From the NCBI GenBank assembly GCA_050084985.1, contig JBITNC010000002.1:7192001-7256000 (forward strand): DNA of 64,000 nt, given 5' to 3'. This DNA comes from Nageia nagi (lineage: Eukaryota; Pinophyta). Numbering within the stretch: the first letter of the stretch is position 1; every line of letters begins with the position of its first letter. Positions 47,187 through 59,699 of the stretch are shown piece by piece. The notes under the pieces are model-generated. The model was not told where the DNA came from. It saw only the letters and a list, made by a program, of their open reading frames with translations, and did no database searches. Position numbers and translations under genes: made by a program.

Positions 47187-48489
47187 ATTTCAATACATGC
47201 TTCTTCCTATAAAAGGATATGAACTTTTTTAGGCTCCACCAACATATATTGAGAATTGAAGCAATAATAATTAATTACAAAATAATATAAACAAATTTCT
47301 AGTAGTGCACTCAAATAAGCAAATAAATAGCCTACAATTTCTTAGTTTAAATCTTGGATTTAGTGTAATGCAATTTAATCACACAACCTTGTAATGCTTT
47401 GCAAAAGATAACACTCCTAAATGAAGATAGCAATAGTAATAGATATCAATTTTCATTTATCTTTCTAATTAATTTTTTATTTTATTCGAATCTTAATATT
47501 TTTTTTAAATGAGGATTGATTTTAGATTCCTCGATTTGTTTTATATTTTTCCCTTAAAATGAATCTAGTCAAACATTTTGAAGGTAAGGCTCAATCTGTA
47601 GGTGTGTAGATCATTTAAGGGTGATTCAAGTCTCTACCTTGGGAGTCACTTCCAAGTGTAAATGAGGTCATGGAAATAAGATACATGCCTTAATAGAATT
47701 TTGGGTGTGTGAAATTAAGATGCAAATAAAAAGTAAATATGTATTCACTTTGTAATATGTATGCAAATCTAATCCTCAAATGTAAGGCAATCCCATCCGA
47801 GTATGATAACTCTTTTCAAAATCAAATGATGTAAATGTTGATTGGTATAATTTAACCTCAAAGGGTTTGGTCTGGTTGAGTTCTCCATTGCTCGCAACAA
47901 TAGGTTCCTTGAAAGAGCAAATGGTGGTGGGAATGCGCTCGTATTGGTTTTTTGCTCAATCTTCAGGTTATAAGTCTGTTCCTATCTATTATAAAGGTTT
48001 AAATAAATAAGAAAGTGATAAAAAGTTATAGAGTTATAGGAAAGAGATTAACAAATTGAATTGAAACTAAAATAAAAACTTCACAGCCTAGGCATTGCAA
48101 CATAGGTAGCAATCCATAATCAAGATTAAGAATATTAAGCTATCTTACCCTTAGGGTTTTGCAATCACAATACATAGCCACAACTTAAGACAACATCTCA
48201 TACATAACATTTATAAAAATACTAAACAACCACTTGTTACAAAAGGGTAAAGCTTTATTTGTTTGTATTATCATATATGAAAGCATCTCACAAACCTAGG
48301 CAAATTTGGTAGAACATCCAACCTCTTTGATTTCTAACAATCTATAATTTATACATTTATATGCCTTGCTGGGTTGTTGTCTATCATCAATATACATAAT
48401 TGCTCATCTTGATTGAAGCTAGTGAAGAAAACTATTTACAATAAATATTACAACTATGTTAGATTACACAATGAATAAGTACCAATAAC
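47187..48489. other. no gene; probable 5' leader or LTR of element X
   Basis: AT-rich sequence upstream of the X gag. No partner LTR or primer site could be recognised. Confidence 0.35.
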
Positions 48490-48494
48490 ATGAC
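48490..48494. repeat. target-site duplication of Copia C, left
   Basis: ATGAC, matched at 57,248-57,252. Confidence 0.9.
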
Positions 48495-48997
48495 TATTGG
48501 AATGTATAATGCATTATTGTAAAGGTTTGTATTAAATCTTCTATGTAAGTTTACTAATACTTAAGGGTATCATTTGATACCTTAAGTATTTAAGTGAATA
48601 TGATAATATAACTTATTCTACACTCCATGTCATAAGCATGCCCCTTAGGTAAAAGGATGTGCATGTCATACTTTTGTACATTGGATAAAAGGGTGATCTA
48701 AATAAGGAGTTTGGCCTATAAATAAAAGGCTCCCTTTTTGTGATCACACACCAATTTTTGGAGTAAATTTGTGCTAAAGGAAATTGTTTAGGAGAAAAGA
48801 GTATGAGAATTGTAAGAGATTCATGTTTGTAAATGAAGTGAGATCTAATTAGTGGATGTACTCCTAGTTGAAGGAACCACTTACATCTTGTGTCATTTTG
48901 TGAGATTGTCTTATTTGTGAGTTTGTTAGATGTGTATTGTGAACTTTCATGTGATCTTGGGTGTTTAGGAATTATCTTGTTAGTGTTAGTTCCTTCA
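48495..48997 (+). repeat. 5' LTR of Copia C
   Basis: Begins TATTGG (TG mutated to TA) and ends AGTTCCTTCA. TATA-like ctataaataa at 48,716-48,725. Confidence 0.95.
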
Positions 48998-48999
48998 TT

Positions 49000-49012
49000 T
49001 GGTATCAGAGCC
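49000..49012 (+). other. primer-binding site of Copia C
   Basis: TGGTATCAGAGCC two bases after the LTR, tRNA-iMet type. Confidence 0.95.
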
Positions 49013-52000
49013 ACTTAGAGGCTCCTCTTCACATCCTTGTTTGGTGACTCATCTTCAACTTGGAGGATTTCATTCTTAAACCTACTCTTCATTATGAAGT
49101 AAACCTAAAAGAAGGCATAACCCTCCTTCATTTTATTTGGCTCATTTTACTAAAATATATGTTATGTGCTAGTTCATTTTTTTTAGGGCAAAATTTTTAA
49201 CAGCAATTCAATGTAATTGTTATTCATACTGATAATCTCTATGCTAGTTGCAATTTTTTGGTTACAAAATTGCTCTAATTTTTTTTTTCCTATCTTAGTT
49301 CTTCTATTAAAAATTATAGTTGTATTCTACAATTATTTTTAATGCTAACACAAAGGAAGGCAATTGCATTTTTACTACCATTTACTAAATTGTTGCCATT
49401 TGTTTCAAATAATTATAAATGGTGTAATCATGCAAAAAGCAAAAAAATTAAAATTAAAATGAGTCCATCCTGTTTCAAAAAAAAACTTACAAAAGTAATA
49501 TTTTTTTATAAAGTTGATTAAATATATATATATAATAAAAAACTTTATTATTATTTTTTTATATACGTAATTTTTTAAGGGGCAATGTTTTTAAAAGCGG
49601 TGGAGGTCAACAGCAATGATGGCAATGGTAGTGGCTTGAACCGATGGTGACAGTGGTAGTGGTAGTGGTTTGAAGCGAGACCCCTCTCTACTTCGTTGTG
49701 ACCCTCTACTCCACCATGGTTCCTCCCTTCATCACCCTCTGAACATCGCAACTGATGTCTATTCCACCACCGATGCGATTGCTCCTCCCATCTACCATCA
49801 GTGTGACTGCTCCTCCCATTGGCCACCAATGCAACTACCCTCCTATCCACCATTTCTTTGCATTCCTTTGAAATGTATGCAGGAAAGATGAATTAATCTG
49901 GTTGTTCTCCTACCTAGAACTTGTAGAAAAGCCCTGATGGGCTGTCAAAAAGCCCACACGACCATCCTCTTGCATTTAATGAAGCCCTTGCTGCCCCTCG
50001 TGGTCTCTTTCACCACCACTCGTAGCCATCAACTAGTCTAATCCCTCTCCTCTTGGCCGCCCAGTCATATCCCTTCATGTGGATTCTCCTCTACCCTTGT
50101 AGCCCAATGATCTACCCTCTAGAATGGCCAATGATCAGGTGTGCTATGCATTGTTTGGAGCAAAGCACAGTTCATTCACCCATTATGGCACCTCCCTTCA
50201 CTCACATCGAGCATAGCCTCTCCTCTATCCTTGCAGCTCTCTTAGTTCTCCTATGTGTGGCCTCCTTTCTCCTCTCAATGTCTAACAAAAAACTTATCAC
50301 AACAACATTTGAATAAAAACCCTTCTTGCGCATCACCTCGTTTGACCTCACAGCCCACTTTGGCCCTTGCTGCCTGTCTGCTCGACCACATGCCTTCTCT
50401 TTGTGGCTTCTTTCCTTAAAAAATCAAAAATAAAAAAAAATAATGGCTTCTCTTCTTGGTCAAAATTGATGCATGCAATTCTCACCCACTTTACTTGCAT
50501 TTAATGGTGAGCACTCATTAGCTATTAAGTTTTTATTGAGTGAAGTATGGGTCACCTATTTACATATAATTTCTTGCAGGAGGAAGAGTAATTTCTCTAG
50601 TCTCCCATTTATTATGTTATCCTTTCACAATAATTTCCTTTTTTTTAGGAGGTGCATTTTTTGACCTCTTTAAAATTTAAGGAATTGATTTTTTTTAGAG
50701 GGTAGAATTTTTTTTTTTGAAAGGCTTAAAATAAACACTTGATAGTGTTAGTACTTTCTAAAAGATCTCTTCTAAATGTTTAAAGTGTTAAAGGAAGAAT
50801 TTTTTATACGACTAAGGTTATCTTTTCCTTAAGTGCTTTGAAAATATTTTTAGCCTTACAAAAAAGGGAGGGAGACAAATTATTAAGGGATCCTACTTTA
50901 GCTACTTGAATCTCTGTAGTAAGTTGCAACTTAGATAAAGTAGCATTTTACCTTCTCATATTACTTAAGTAAAAGAGGTATTTTTACTAATGCTATTGAT
51001 TTTAAGTAATAAAAAAAAGGGGAAAAATTTTATGATTTTTTTAAATTTTCGTATGCAAAGTGATGGGATGGATTTATGCAAGTTAAGAGAATGATGCATG
51101 GAATATTTGATGGGATATTTTTAATTTTCAAGTTATGGGAATGATGTATTTGATGCCTTCCTTATTCAAAATGATGAATGTCTCAAAATTATTTATTACT
51201 TATGCAAAGTTAATAAATGAACTTGTGAAAAATATGGACTTGTGTAAAGATGTCCTTTAGGGGTTAGTAAACTAAACCCATTGGACACTTAGGTTTCAAA
51301 TTTTGAATGAATGATATTTTACTTATTCTTTTTTTTATGTTTTATTTTTTGCTTTATTTACTTATAAAAAAATTACAAACATTGATATGAACAACCCTCT
51401 AAAATGAACACATCCATACTTACATTTCGCAACATGACTTGTTTGAGGAGCCATGAGGTGAAGATAGGCAGATTGGAGCCTTTAAATTCGATGATCCAAA
51501 TGGTGAAAAGTTTGTTCTTCTCAATTACCCCTAAGTCCTCTGTTGGTCTAGACATAACTCTATTAGGTGGATAGGCATGTGTGTAGTGATACCACATATC
51601 TGCACATCCATTCAGGGATTTTTCTGATAACCTAGGAGAATAATTTAAAACCTAATCAAGATTAATAATTTGGTTGATCCAATAAATATCGAAACCTTGA
51701 AAAATAGCTAGTACTTCTTCTTGTGAGAGTATATTGCTACCCAAAGGGAATTGGTTAAAGATTGGTAGGATGTGGGCATCCAAGTGAAGGCTTAATTTTA
51801 GATAAGAAAATAATCATTAATAATGTCACTCTACATATATAGTTCTTGAGATGAGAAATGTATTTGGGTACATGGGTTATTATTTGAATTGTAAAATATT
51901 TGCACTTGTGAATCAAATCAAACATGTCTTTAGTGTAAATGTAACATGTATTATTTACTTGGTTAAATTTTAACATTTAATGTTATTTATTGAAACTACA

Positions 52001-52030
52001 TGCTTATTATTTCATATTTTTGTGTAGCAA
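49013..52030 (+). other. leader of Copia C
   Basis: AT-rich leader with a GC-richer module at about 49,590-50,340 that has short unrecognised frames, and the block shared with A and B at 51,390-51,660. The gag start codon follows at 52,031. Confidence 0.6.
51567..51603 (+). other. conserved leader hairpin of Copia C
   Basis: Outer arms GTGGAT/ATCTGC (one G-U), inner arms ATGTG/CACAT, loop TGTAGTGATAC. Confidence 0.6.
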
Positions 52031-55000
52031 ATGGGAGAATCCTTTTTACCCAAACACATTCTTGACGGTTTTGACTATGGGATTTGGGAACCTCAAATGA
52101 GAGCTGAATTATAGGTAAGAAAGCTTTGGCAAATAGTAAATGAGAACTTTGTACCTCTTACAGATGAGAAGGCACTAGAAGATTACAACACAAAGAATGA
52201 GTTGACAACATCTATGATTTACCATGCAATTTTAGATGATGTGCTACTAATGATTTCCTCTTCAACTTTGGTAAAGGAAGCATGGGATAAGCTTAAGCAA
52301 ATCTACCTTGGTTTAAATTTTTTAAAAAAATTTACCATTATCCAAAAGTTACTTCAATTTTGTCAAGAGAAAGATAAATTGTGGCTATCTACTTGAACAA
52401 AATCATTGATCTAAGGATCCAACTTATTGCTTGTGGATGCAATTGGATCAATGATGAGTTTATGGTCTTCATCATTCTTCAAAGCCTTTTTTTCAAAGTT
52501 TGAAAACTTTGTTACAGTTATGGAAATAAAGATTGATGAAGAAGAAGTCTTCTCCCTTAAGAACCTTTCTAGGCACCTATTGAAGTATGAAGAAACCCTT
52601 AATAATAAGGTGTTGATTTCTTCTTCTAAGGATAATAATGTTGCTCTTGGAATAATCAAAACTCTTTTCAAGAAGAAGTTCAACGATCAAAAGAAATCTT
52701 ATCTTTTTTCCTTCAAAAGGTTTGAGAAAAGAGGTGATGGATACAACAATAGTAGGAACAAAAAAAATAACAACCATAGCACTAGGAACAACAATAACAA
52801 CAACCATAGCACTAGGAACAACGATAACAACAACCATGTTAAGCAAAATTGAAAAAAACAAAGCAAACAATCCATTTCCTAAGAAAATTTTTGATGCTAA
52901 TTGTAATTATTATGGCATTCAAAGTCACAACAAAGTTGATTACTACAAAAAGAAAAGAGAAAAAAAGAACAAAGGTAATAGAAATATAAAAAATTAGAAA
53001 GAAAAGAAAAATACTTATGCTAGTTTTGCTGCAACGCTCTACTCCATGTCTCATTCTTTTTCATCTAAATGGATTGTTAACTTTGGTTGCACTAATCACT
53101 TATGCTATGAAAATGAAAAATTAGAGAACTTTCATAAGTATAAAAAGAATTGGGAGTGTGCTAATTCATGAAAAGATTCTTAAAAATATTCTCTATATTC
53201 TTAAGTTAAGGATGAACTTTTTCTTCATGATACAAGTTACTAGAAAAAGGTACTTTTTTGAATTTGACTCTCAATCTTGGTCTATTAAGAAAAGACTTGC
53301 CACTTTAGTTAAAAGATCTGTAAAAGATAACCTCTACATTTTGGATCAAGTTCTATCAAAGATGTGTCTTGCTTTTAGTGTGTATTCTAAATGTAATCTT
53401 TGACACCATCATTTAGAGCACCTTAACCACAAGAGTATTCAAGTCATGAAAGATAAAGAACTTATGGAAGGTTTGCCTTCATTTTCTCCTTCAGTTAGTC
53501 TATGTAAGAAGTGTATTCTTGGTAAGATGCATAGATAAAATTTTAAAAAGATAAGGCAACAAAAGCATCTCAACCTCTTTAACTTATGCATTTAGATTTG
53601 ATGGATCCATTTCAAACTAAGTCGATTGGAGGAGCATCTTATGTCTTGACCTTTATGGATGACTTTAGTAGGATGACTTTTGGGTATCTACTTGAGCATA
53701 AGGATCAAATTTTTGAGAGTTTTAAGATTTTTAAGACCTTTGTTAAGAATCAAACTAACCTTAAAATCAAAATGTTGAGATCAAATAATAGGGGAGAATA
53801 TAACGAGTTCAATGAGTATTGTTCTAAGTATGGAATCAAGAGGTAATTTACAATTGTATACATTCCTCAATAGAATGATGTTGCTAAAAGAAAAAGTAGA
53901 ATAATTATGGAGATGGTTAGATGCATGTTGGGTAATCTTACTAGTTTCTTATGGGGTGAAGCTGTGAGCACTGCTATTTACTTCTTGAATAAGTGTCCCA
54001 TAAAAGTAGTTCAAAATAAAACTCCTTTTAAAGCTTGGTCAGGAAGAAAACCTAACATTTCTCACCTTAGGGTGTTTGGTTATGAAGCATTCTCCTACAT
54101 TATTTCTAAGAAAAAGAAGTTAGACAAAAAAGCTGAAAAATGCATCTTTATGAGTTATGATAGTCAGCATAGAGGTTACAAGCTCTACTCTCCAACCTAT
54201 AAAGTAGTGTTCATTTCAAGGGATGTAAAGTTCAATTAACTTCTTAAAGAATCTACTTCTAATAAAGATGTTGATGATTTATAGGACTCTTCAATTACCC
54301 TTAGCTGGTTGGATATTAATATAGACAACTCATCTTAGGAATAAAATTCTCCAACATAAAGGGTAATAAGGAGCATAACCTTAAACAAATCCTTAATTAT
54401 CAAGATTGATAACAAGCATGAGTCCTCAACCTTCAAAGAAGCTTCTAAGCATAAGTGTTGGATGGAAGCCATGAAAGTAGAGTATGAGATGCTTATGAAA
54501 AATAAAACTTAGGATTTGGTTCTTTATCCCAATGAAAAGAATGTGATTAGTAATAAGTGGATCTACAAGGTTCAATTGGAAATATTGAGAAATACAAGGT
54601 AAGGTTAGTAGCTAAAGGTTTTGTTCAAAAATACAATGTAGATTATGAGAAAACCTGTACTCCCATGGCAAAGATGCCTACTATAAAAGTTATTTTTTCT
54701 CTTTTTGTAACTCAAAGATGGAAAGTTTTTTAACTTAACATCAAAAGTGCATTTTTCAATGGTGACTTAGATGTGAAAATCTTCATGAATCAACTAGAAG
54801 GGTTTATTATGGAAGGTAAAGAATCATTTGTATGCAAGTTAAAAAAGTCATTGTATGGACTTAAGCAAGCACCTCGAGCTTAGTACAAAAAGATTTTAAG
54901 ATACTTTGCAGATAGTGATTTCTCCAAGTGTTTTTTAACTCTGATTTATATGTGCTCCATCAAGGAAAAGATGTGGTCTTATTCTCCTTTACATGGATGA

Positions 55001-55939
55001 TCTTTTGATAACTTGCAAAAATGATGAAATCATTCAAGAGTGCATATCCAAACTTAAGGCAACATTTGAAATGACTGATCTTGATCACTTGCACTACTAT
55101 CTTGGAATGCAAGTGTATCAATATAAGGATTATACTTACATTAGTCAATCTAAGTATATATCAAATATCTTGCAAAAATTTGGAATGGAGTGTAGATATG
55201 CTATAATACCGATCTCTCTTAAAATCACTATATCTCTAAGCTCCAACTCTTAGTTAGCTGATGCTATAGCTTACAAGCAATTAATTAGTAATCTTTTGTA
55301 TTTGACTATATCCAAGCTAGATATTACCTTTGTAGTGAATCTAATGGCACGATTTATGTAGAAACCTTATGTTGAGCACCTCAATATTGTTAAGCAAATC
55401 TTGAGGTATGTTGCAAGGACTAAGGATCTTGCTCTTAAGTATTTCATGTTCTCTATGGATTTTCATATTTTGACTATGGGGGAGATAGAGATGACGGGAA
55501 GTCAATCTCTATGTATGTGCTTAGCATTGGTTTAGGTGCTATCTCTTGGGCTTCCAAGAAGTAGCCTACTATTTTTCTTTCCACCATAGAAGTTTAATAT
55601 CATACCATGTTTGTTGCAACCTAAGAAGCCATTTGGCTAAGGCATATTTTAAAAGAAATTGGGTATGAGCAAAGTGGCTTATCTATGATTTCTTTAGATA
55701 ATCAATCAGTAATTTCTTTAGTTAAGAATCCTGTGTTCCATCAAAGAATAAAACATGTGAAAATCTATACCCATTTTATCAGAGAAAAGGTTCTTGATGG
55801 CATCATACATCTGGAGTAGTGTCCATCCATCTTGAACTCCACTGATTTGTTCACCAAGCCCCTCCTGAAAGCTTAGTTCTGTAAGCTTAGGGATGCTATT
55901 GGGTTGATGAAGTTACCCTCAAGGGAGAGTGAAGTTTGA
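52031..55939 (+). pseudogene. Copia gag-pol of copy C, many stops
   Basis: Start ATG at 52,031 (MGESFLPKHILDG). Gag pieces at 52,202-52,852, including a short tandem duplication of an Asn-rich coding phrase at about 52,760-52,835 (caaccatagcactaggaaca repeated). A zinc knuckle remnant near 52,895-52,945 has Tyr for the second and last Cys. Pre-integrase and integrase lie at 53,158-54,239 (SDLMGPF degraded to LDLMDPF). RT has LTCKND after the catalytic box near 54,990; a frameshift sits just before it. RNase H runs to the stop at 55,937-55,939. Dead copy; order and length match copy A. Confidence 0.93.
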
Positions 55940-56735
55940 ATTCTTATGTTGAATTCATGTTTGTGATGATAACTTCACCTCTATGAGGATTTTGAACTAT
56001 ATAGTGTTGATTTTGTTCTACAGTTTCATAGTAAGTTCACTCTGCATGAGGAACTTGTACAAATTAGGTAATCTAGCACTGTTTAATTATCCATATATGA
56101 GGAACTCTTATGTGTCTTTTGACACTGTTTAGTTATCCTTATGTGAGGAACTTGTATGTGCATATTCTATTTTTGGTCAATCTAGCACTGTTTAGTTATC
56201 CATGTGTGAAGAACTCTTATGTGTCTTTTGTCATTGTTCAGTTATCCATATGTGAAGAAATCATATGTGCATACTCTATTTTGTAATGATAATCAACACA
56301 TATTTTATATACATCAAGTGACTATAGGTTTATTAGCATGGCATCTTTGTGATGACTTATAATGCACCATTGATCAGTTCATGATGACATTTGTGTGATT
56401 CATTTATCCTTGTTGATATGAATATGATGCATCTAATTGATCTTGTTATTTGAGCTTCTTATGACTTGAAAGTTCTTTTGAGATTGCAGGTTACTTACCT
56501 CAAGTATGCAAGCTCTTGGAGACCCTTCATGACTTCCAGTTGGATGACTGCTTCATATACATTGAAATCAGTTGTGTTTAATGATTGTATTTGGCAAAGT
56601 AGTGAGTTTCAAATTAGATCTTTTTTACTTCACAAATATGTAAAAAGTTCTCATCTTTGTTGTATTTGTTTGGAGGAGAACTCTCTTACTTTCTCTTTTT
56701 CTTCTCTCTTACTCGCCCTATCCCAATATTGCATT
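55940..56735 (+). other. 3' UTR of Copia C with hairpin and tandem repeats
   Basis: One hairpin at 56,033-56,056 (AAGTTC, loop actctgcatgag, GAACTT) equals the unit amplified in copy A. Four to five imperfect repeats of cactgtttagttatccatat with gaggaactcttatgtgtctt follow at about 56,075-56,270. A short frame at 56,466-56,759 parallels one in A. Confidence 0.7.
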
Positions 56736-56744
56736 AAGAGGGAG
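56736..56744 (+). other. polypurine tract of Copia C
   Basis: AAGAGGGAG directly before the 3' LTR. Confidence 0.85.
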
Positions 56745-57247
56745 TGTTGGAATGTATAATGCATTATTGTAAAGGTTTGTATTGAATCTTCTATGTAAGT
56801 TCACTAATACTTAAGGGTATCATTTGATATCTTAAGTATTTAAGTGAATATGATAATATAACTTGTCCTACACTCCATGTCATGAGCATGCCCTTTAAGT
56901 AAAAGGATGTGTATGTCATGCTTTTGTAAATTGGATAAAAGGGTGATCCAAAGAGAGATTTTGGCCTATAAATAGAAGTCTGCCTCTTTGTGATTATATA
57001 TCAATTGTGAAGTAAATTTATGCTATATGATAGTGCTTAGGAGTTGAGATTAGGAGGATTGTAAGAGAGTTGTATTTGTGATTGAAGTAAAGATTTAGTT
57101 AGTGGACATACTCCTAGTTGGAGGAACCACTTACATCTTATGTCACTTTGTGAGATTATCTTATTTGTGAGTTTGTTAGATGTGTATTGTGAGCTTTCAT
57201 GTGATCTTAGGTGTTTAGGAATTATCTTGTTAGTGTAAGTTCCTTCA
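56745..57247 (+). repeat. 3' LTR of Copia C
   Basis: TGTTGGAATG...AGTTCCTTCA. The interval 57,008-57,120 is closer to the 3' LTR of copy B than to its own 5' partner. Confidence 0.95.
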
Positions 57248-57252
57248 ATGAC
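57248..57252. repeat. target-site duplication of Copia C, right
   Basis: ATGAC, identical to 48,490-48,494. Confidence 0.9.
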
Positions 57253-57699
57253 TATCTGGAAATTTGAAATTTCTAAACAATCATTTCCATTGAACTGCAA
57301 TCCTCTTGACATGTCATTGATTGCTCTTTCTTTAGTCTTGTAGTTGATTGAAGATGGTACTGTAGCTGATTGAATAAGTACTCATCTACAGTCTAATATG
57401 TATGATATGGCATTGTGTTTTATCGATAACTATCTACTTTTCAGTAACCATTGATAATCCATACTATAGTTATGAATGAATAGAGTAATGGAGGGTTATG
57501 AATAGTATATCAACTTAGTAAAAGAAACTACCACTATTATATGGAATTGAGTTGAATTTAACATATTAACAGAGTCCCAAGGGTGAAACACTTAAGATTA
57601 AGTGGACCCGATTGTTACTTCTTAACCATTACTCTTACCTTAGTTTAACGTGTCTTATTTCTTTTCTTCGAGTTTTGTTAATGATTTGGCTCTTCTTAG
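57253..57699. other. no gene seen
   Basis: Continuation of the sequence into which Copia C inserted. No recognised frame. Confidence 0.4.
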
Positions 57700-58020
57700 T
57701 ACCTGCTAACTTTAGCCAAAATTTCTAATGTTATCACTCAAAATGAATCATCACCCCCATTACTTGTTTCAAGACTCAATTTTAACCAAAAGTTTTGATG
57801 TCATCACTCAAATTTGGGGGGCTCTACTTAGTATCTTCATTAATCATCACTTGCCATTACTTATTCTAAGAATCATAAATTTTAGCCAAAAGTTTTGATG
57901 TCATCGCTCAAAATCGATCGGCTCGGGGACCTGTTGATTTAAGCCAAAAGTTATGATATTATCGTTGAAAATCGATAGGCTCTACTTGGTATCTTCATGA
58001 ATCATCACTCATTGATTATT
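57700..58020. repeat. three imperfect repeats of about 120 bp
   Basis: The phrase agccaaaagttttgatgtca or a close variant recurs at about 57,785, 57,883 and 57,935, each followed by atc(a/g)ctcaaaat and ggctctactt(a/g)gtatcttcat in two of them. Related wording also starts near 57,710. Confidence 0.65.
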
Positions 58021-58039
58021 TGGACATAACATGGACTTA

Positions 58040-58160
58040 TGTTTACAAAAACTCTTGGACATTGTATTTACAATAACTCCTAGACATTGTATTTACAACA
58101 ACTCCCAGACATTGTATTTACAACTCCTGAACATTATATTTACAACAACTCTTAGACATT
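58040..58160. repeat. minisatellite, about 29-bp unit, five copies
   Basis: The unit ggacattgtatttacaacaa plus ctcc(t/c) is repeated about five times with small length changes. Confidence 0.85.
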
Positions 58161-58161
58161 T

Positions 58162-58343
58162 TGTTGAAATGTATAATGCATTATTGTAAAGATTTTGTAA
58201 AATTTATCTATATAAATTCACTAATAGTTAAGGGTATCATTAGATACCTTAATTATTTAAGTGAATATGATAATGTAACTTATCTTACACTCCATGTCAT
58301 GAGCATGCCCTTTGGGTAAAAGAGAGTTGCATGTCATGCCCTT
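58162..58343 (+). repeat. truncated LTR of the Copia B/C family
   Basis: Begins TGTTGAAATGTATAATGC and follows the B/C LTR for about 180 bp to the gggtaaaag...catgtcatgc region. It then stops at the border of the Gypsy-type LTR at 58,344, which appears to have inserted into it. Confidence 0.8.
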
Positions 58344-59208
58344 TGTTTACAAATAAAATTGAGCGTGCAAATAAACAAATAGGCAAATATCTACAAACTC
58401 AATATTATCTGTATTTGAGTTACAGATAGCAATTTATTCTAAATAGCAATAAACAAAATAACCAACTCAGAAATGTAATTGTACCAACCAAGACTGTAAT
58501 TTGTGTACTTACCTCATGGAACGTACCTGACAACGAAAGATGAATATGTTGGTGATGCACTGATGATGAGCTACCCTTCCAAAATCATAGTGACATGAGA
58601 AGATGCAAAAATAGGATCGTAGGTGGTCCGTTTCAGTGATATAGGAGCACCGACGGTGTTCTTTGGTTCATAAAGGAGCATCAATGGCCTTCGTTTGATG
58701 ATTCTTGACCTCTCGATCAAGTCTAGAACTTCAATATGGATGTCTCAGATAGCAGTGCGATATTAGAATAGATCATGGATGTCAGGATAGCTCGCGAAAG
58801 GAAGCACACAAACCACAGCCTTATAGGCGGTACCAAGAGATACCTTAAGGGGTTGCCACTTACAAGACCATACGCGGGATCGTGTGTATCCTTGTTCTGT
58901 GGACTTGCTATTAGATCCCTTATTTATATAGATAATAGATAATACAACCCATGGGTCAACATACATCTACATAAACAAGGCTAATTCACAACATTCTAGA
59001 TAAACACACCAATAAATAAGGTAATTTATACAATATTCAAGATAATTCATGCAATATTCAAGATAATCATTATAAGATTCACATTTAAGACAAACATTGA
59101 TACTATCACTTTAAGACATTCAAGACATATATTTAGACCAAGCATATTTTCATTAATTTATTGATTTAAAAACATAAATTCATTTTTATCTGTTAACAGA
59201 TGCCCCAC
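58344..59208 (-). repeat. probable 3' LTR of Gypsy-type element Z
   Basis: The interval begins TGTTTACAAATAAAATTG and ends with the complement of TGTTAACAGATAAAAATG, so its ends form an imperfect inverted repeat as LTR ends do. A polypurine tract abuts it on the right. Its partner LTR would be outside the window. It contains two ggtggtcc/ggagcaccgacgg-type motifs (58,615-58,690) that recur near the antisense PMD gene. Confidence 0.6.
58920..58932 (-). promoter_or_regulatory. TATA box of the Z LTR
   Basis: The minus strand reads CTATATAAATA in mid-LTR, a suitable core promoter for the retroelement. Confidence 0.45.
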
Positions 59209-59222
59209 TTTGGATGTGAAAT
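59209..59222 (-). other. polypurine tract of element Z
   Basis: The minus strand CAAAGTGGGGCATC lies directly before the TGTTAACAG LTR start. AGTGGGGCA-type tracts are usual before the 3' LTR of plant Gypsy elements of the Tat kind. Confidence 0.6.
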
Positions 59223-59479
59223 CGAAAGAAACATGAGGTGAGTTGAGATTTTGCATTCAAAGTAAAAACACAATATCGTAGCAAACAATTTGATAAGCAA
59301 TAATAAGCACTAACCATTCTAAACTTAAACAACATCATGACAAAGCTTATTAGTACTAGATATGGGTTGAGAAAACTCCCTTTTAATATTACCTTGGGCA
59401 TACTTGCCCCTTGCATTTTGCCATAGAAGGTGATAGCCTGATATATCTAATAATCTGATAATCTTGTTGCAACACTGAT
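59223..59479. other. 3' UTR of element Z, no gene
   Basis: AT-rich sequence between polypurine tract and repeat arrays. Confidence 0.4.
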
Positions 59480-59699
59480 GACTCGTGACAACAAACTCGA
59501 TAACACACATGACGATGACCTAACAGATGACTTGACAAGACCACATCATAAGATGAGACATGATAACCATGATGACACACATGACGACCTGACGACAACT
59601 TGACAAGACCACATCACAAGACAAGACATGACAACACATGACAACACACATGACCACATCACAAGACAAGACATGATAACCATGACCACACATAGGGCA
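59480..59699. repeat. degenerate tandem repeats (gacaagaccacatcacaaga type)
   Basis: Variants of cttgacaagaccacatcaca followed by agacatgacaaccatgac occur at about 59,531, 59,607 and 59,652, with short acacatgac links. Confidence 0.7.

Larger units (their letters stand above)
48495..57247 (+). mobile_element. complete but decayed Copia retrotransposon (copy C)
   Basis: 8.75 kb element with two 503-bp LTRs, ATGAC target duplications, a good primer site, a decayed gag-pol and a polypurine tract. By direct reading the LTRs differ at about 11% of positions, but the differences cluster. Same family as B. Confidence 0.95.

Noticed and set aside
58344-59208. 865-bp DNA transposon with terminal inverted repeats
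   Set aside because: The ends do form an imperfect inverted repeat, but the TG...CA ends, internal TATA box and abutting AAGTGGGGCA tract fit an LTR better; no target duplication closes around 865 bp.
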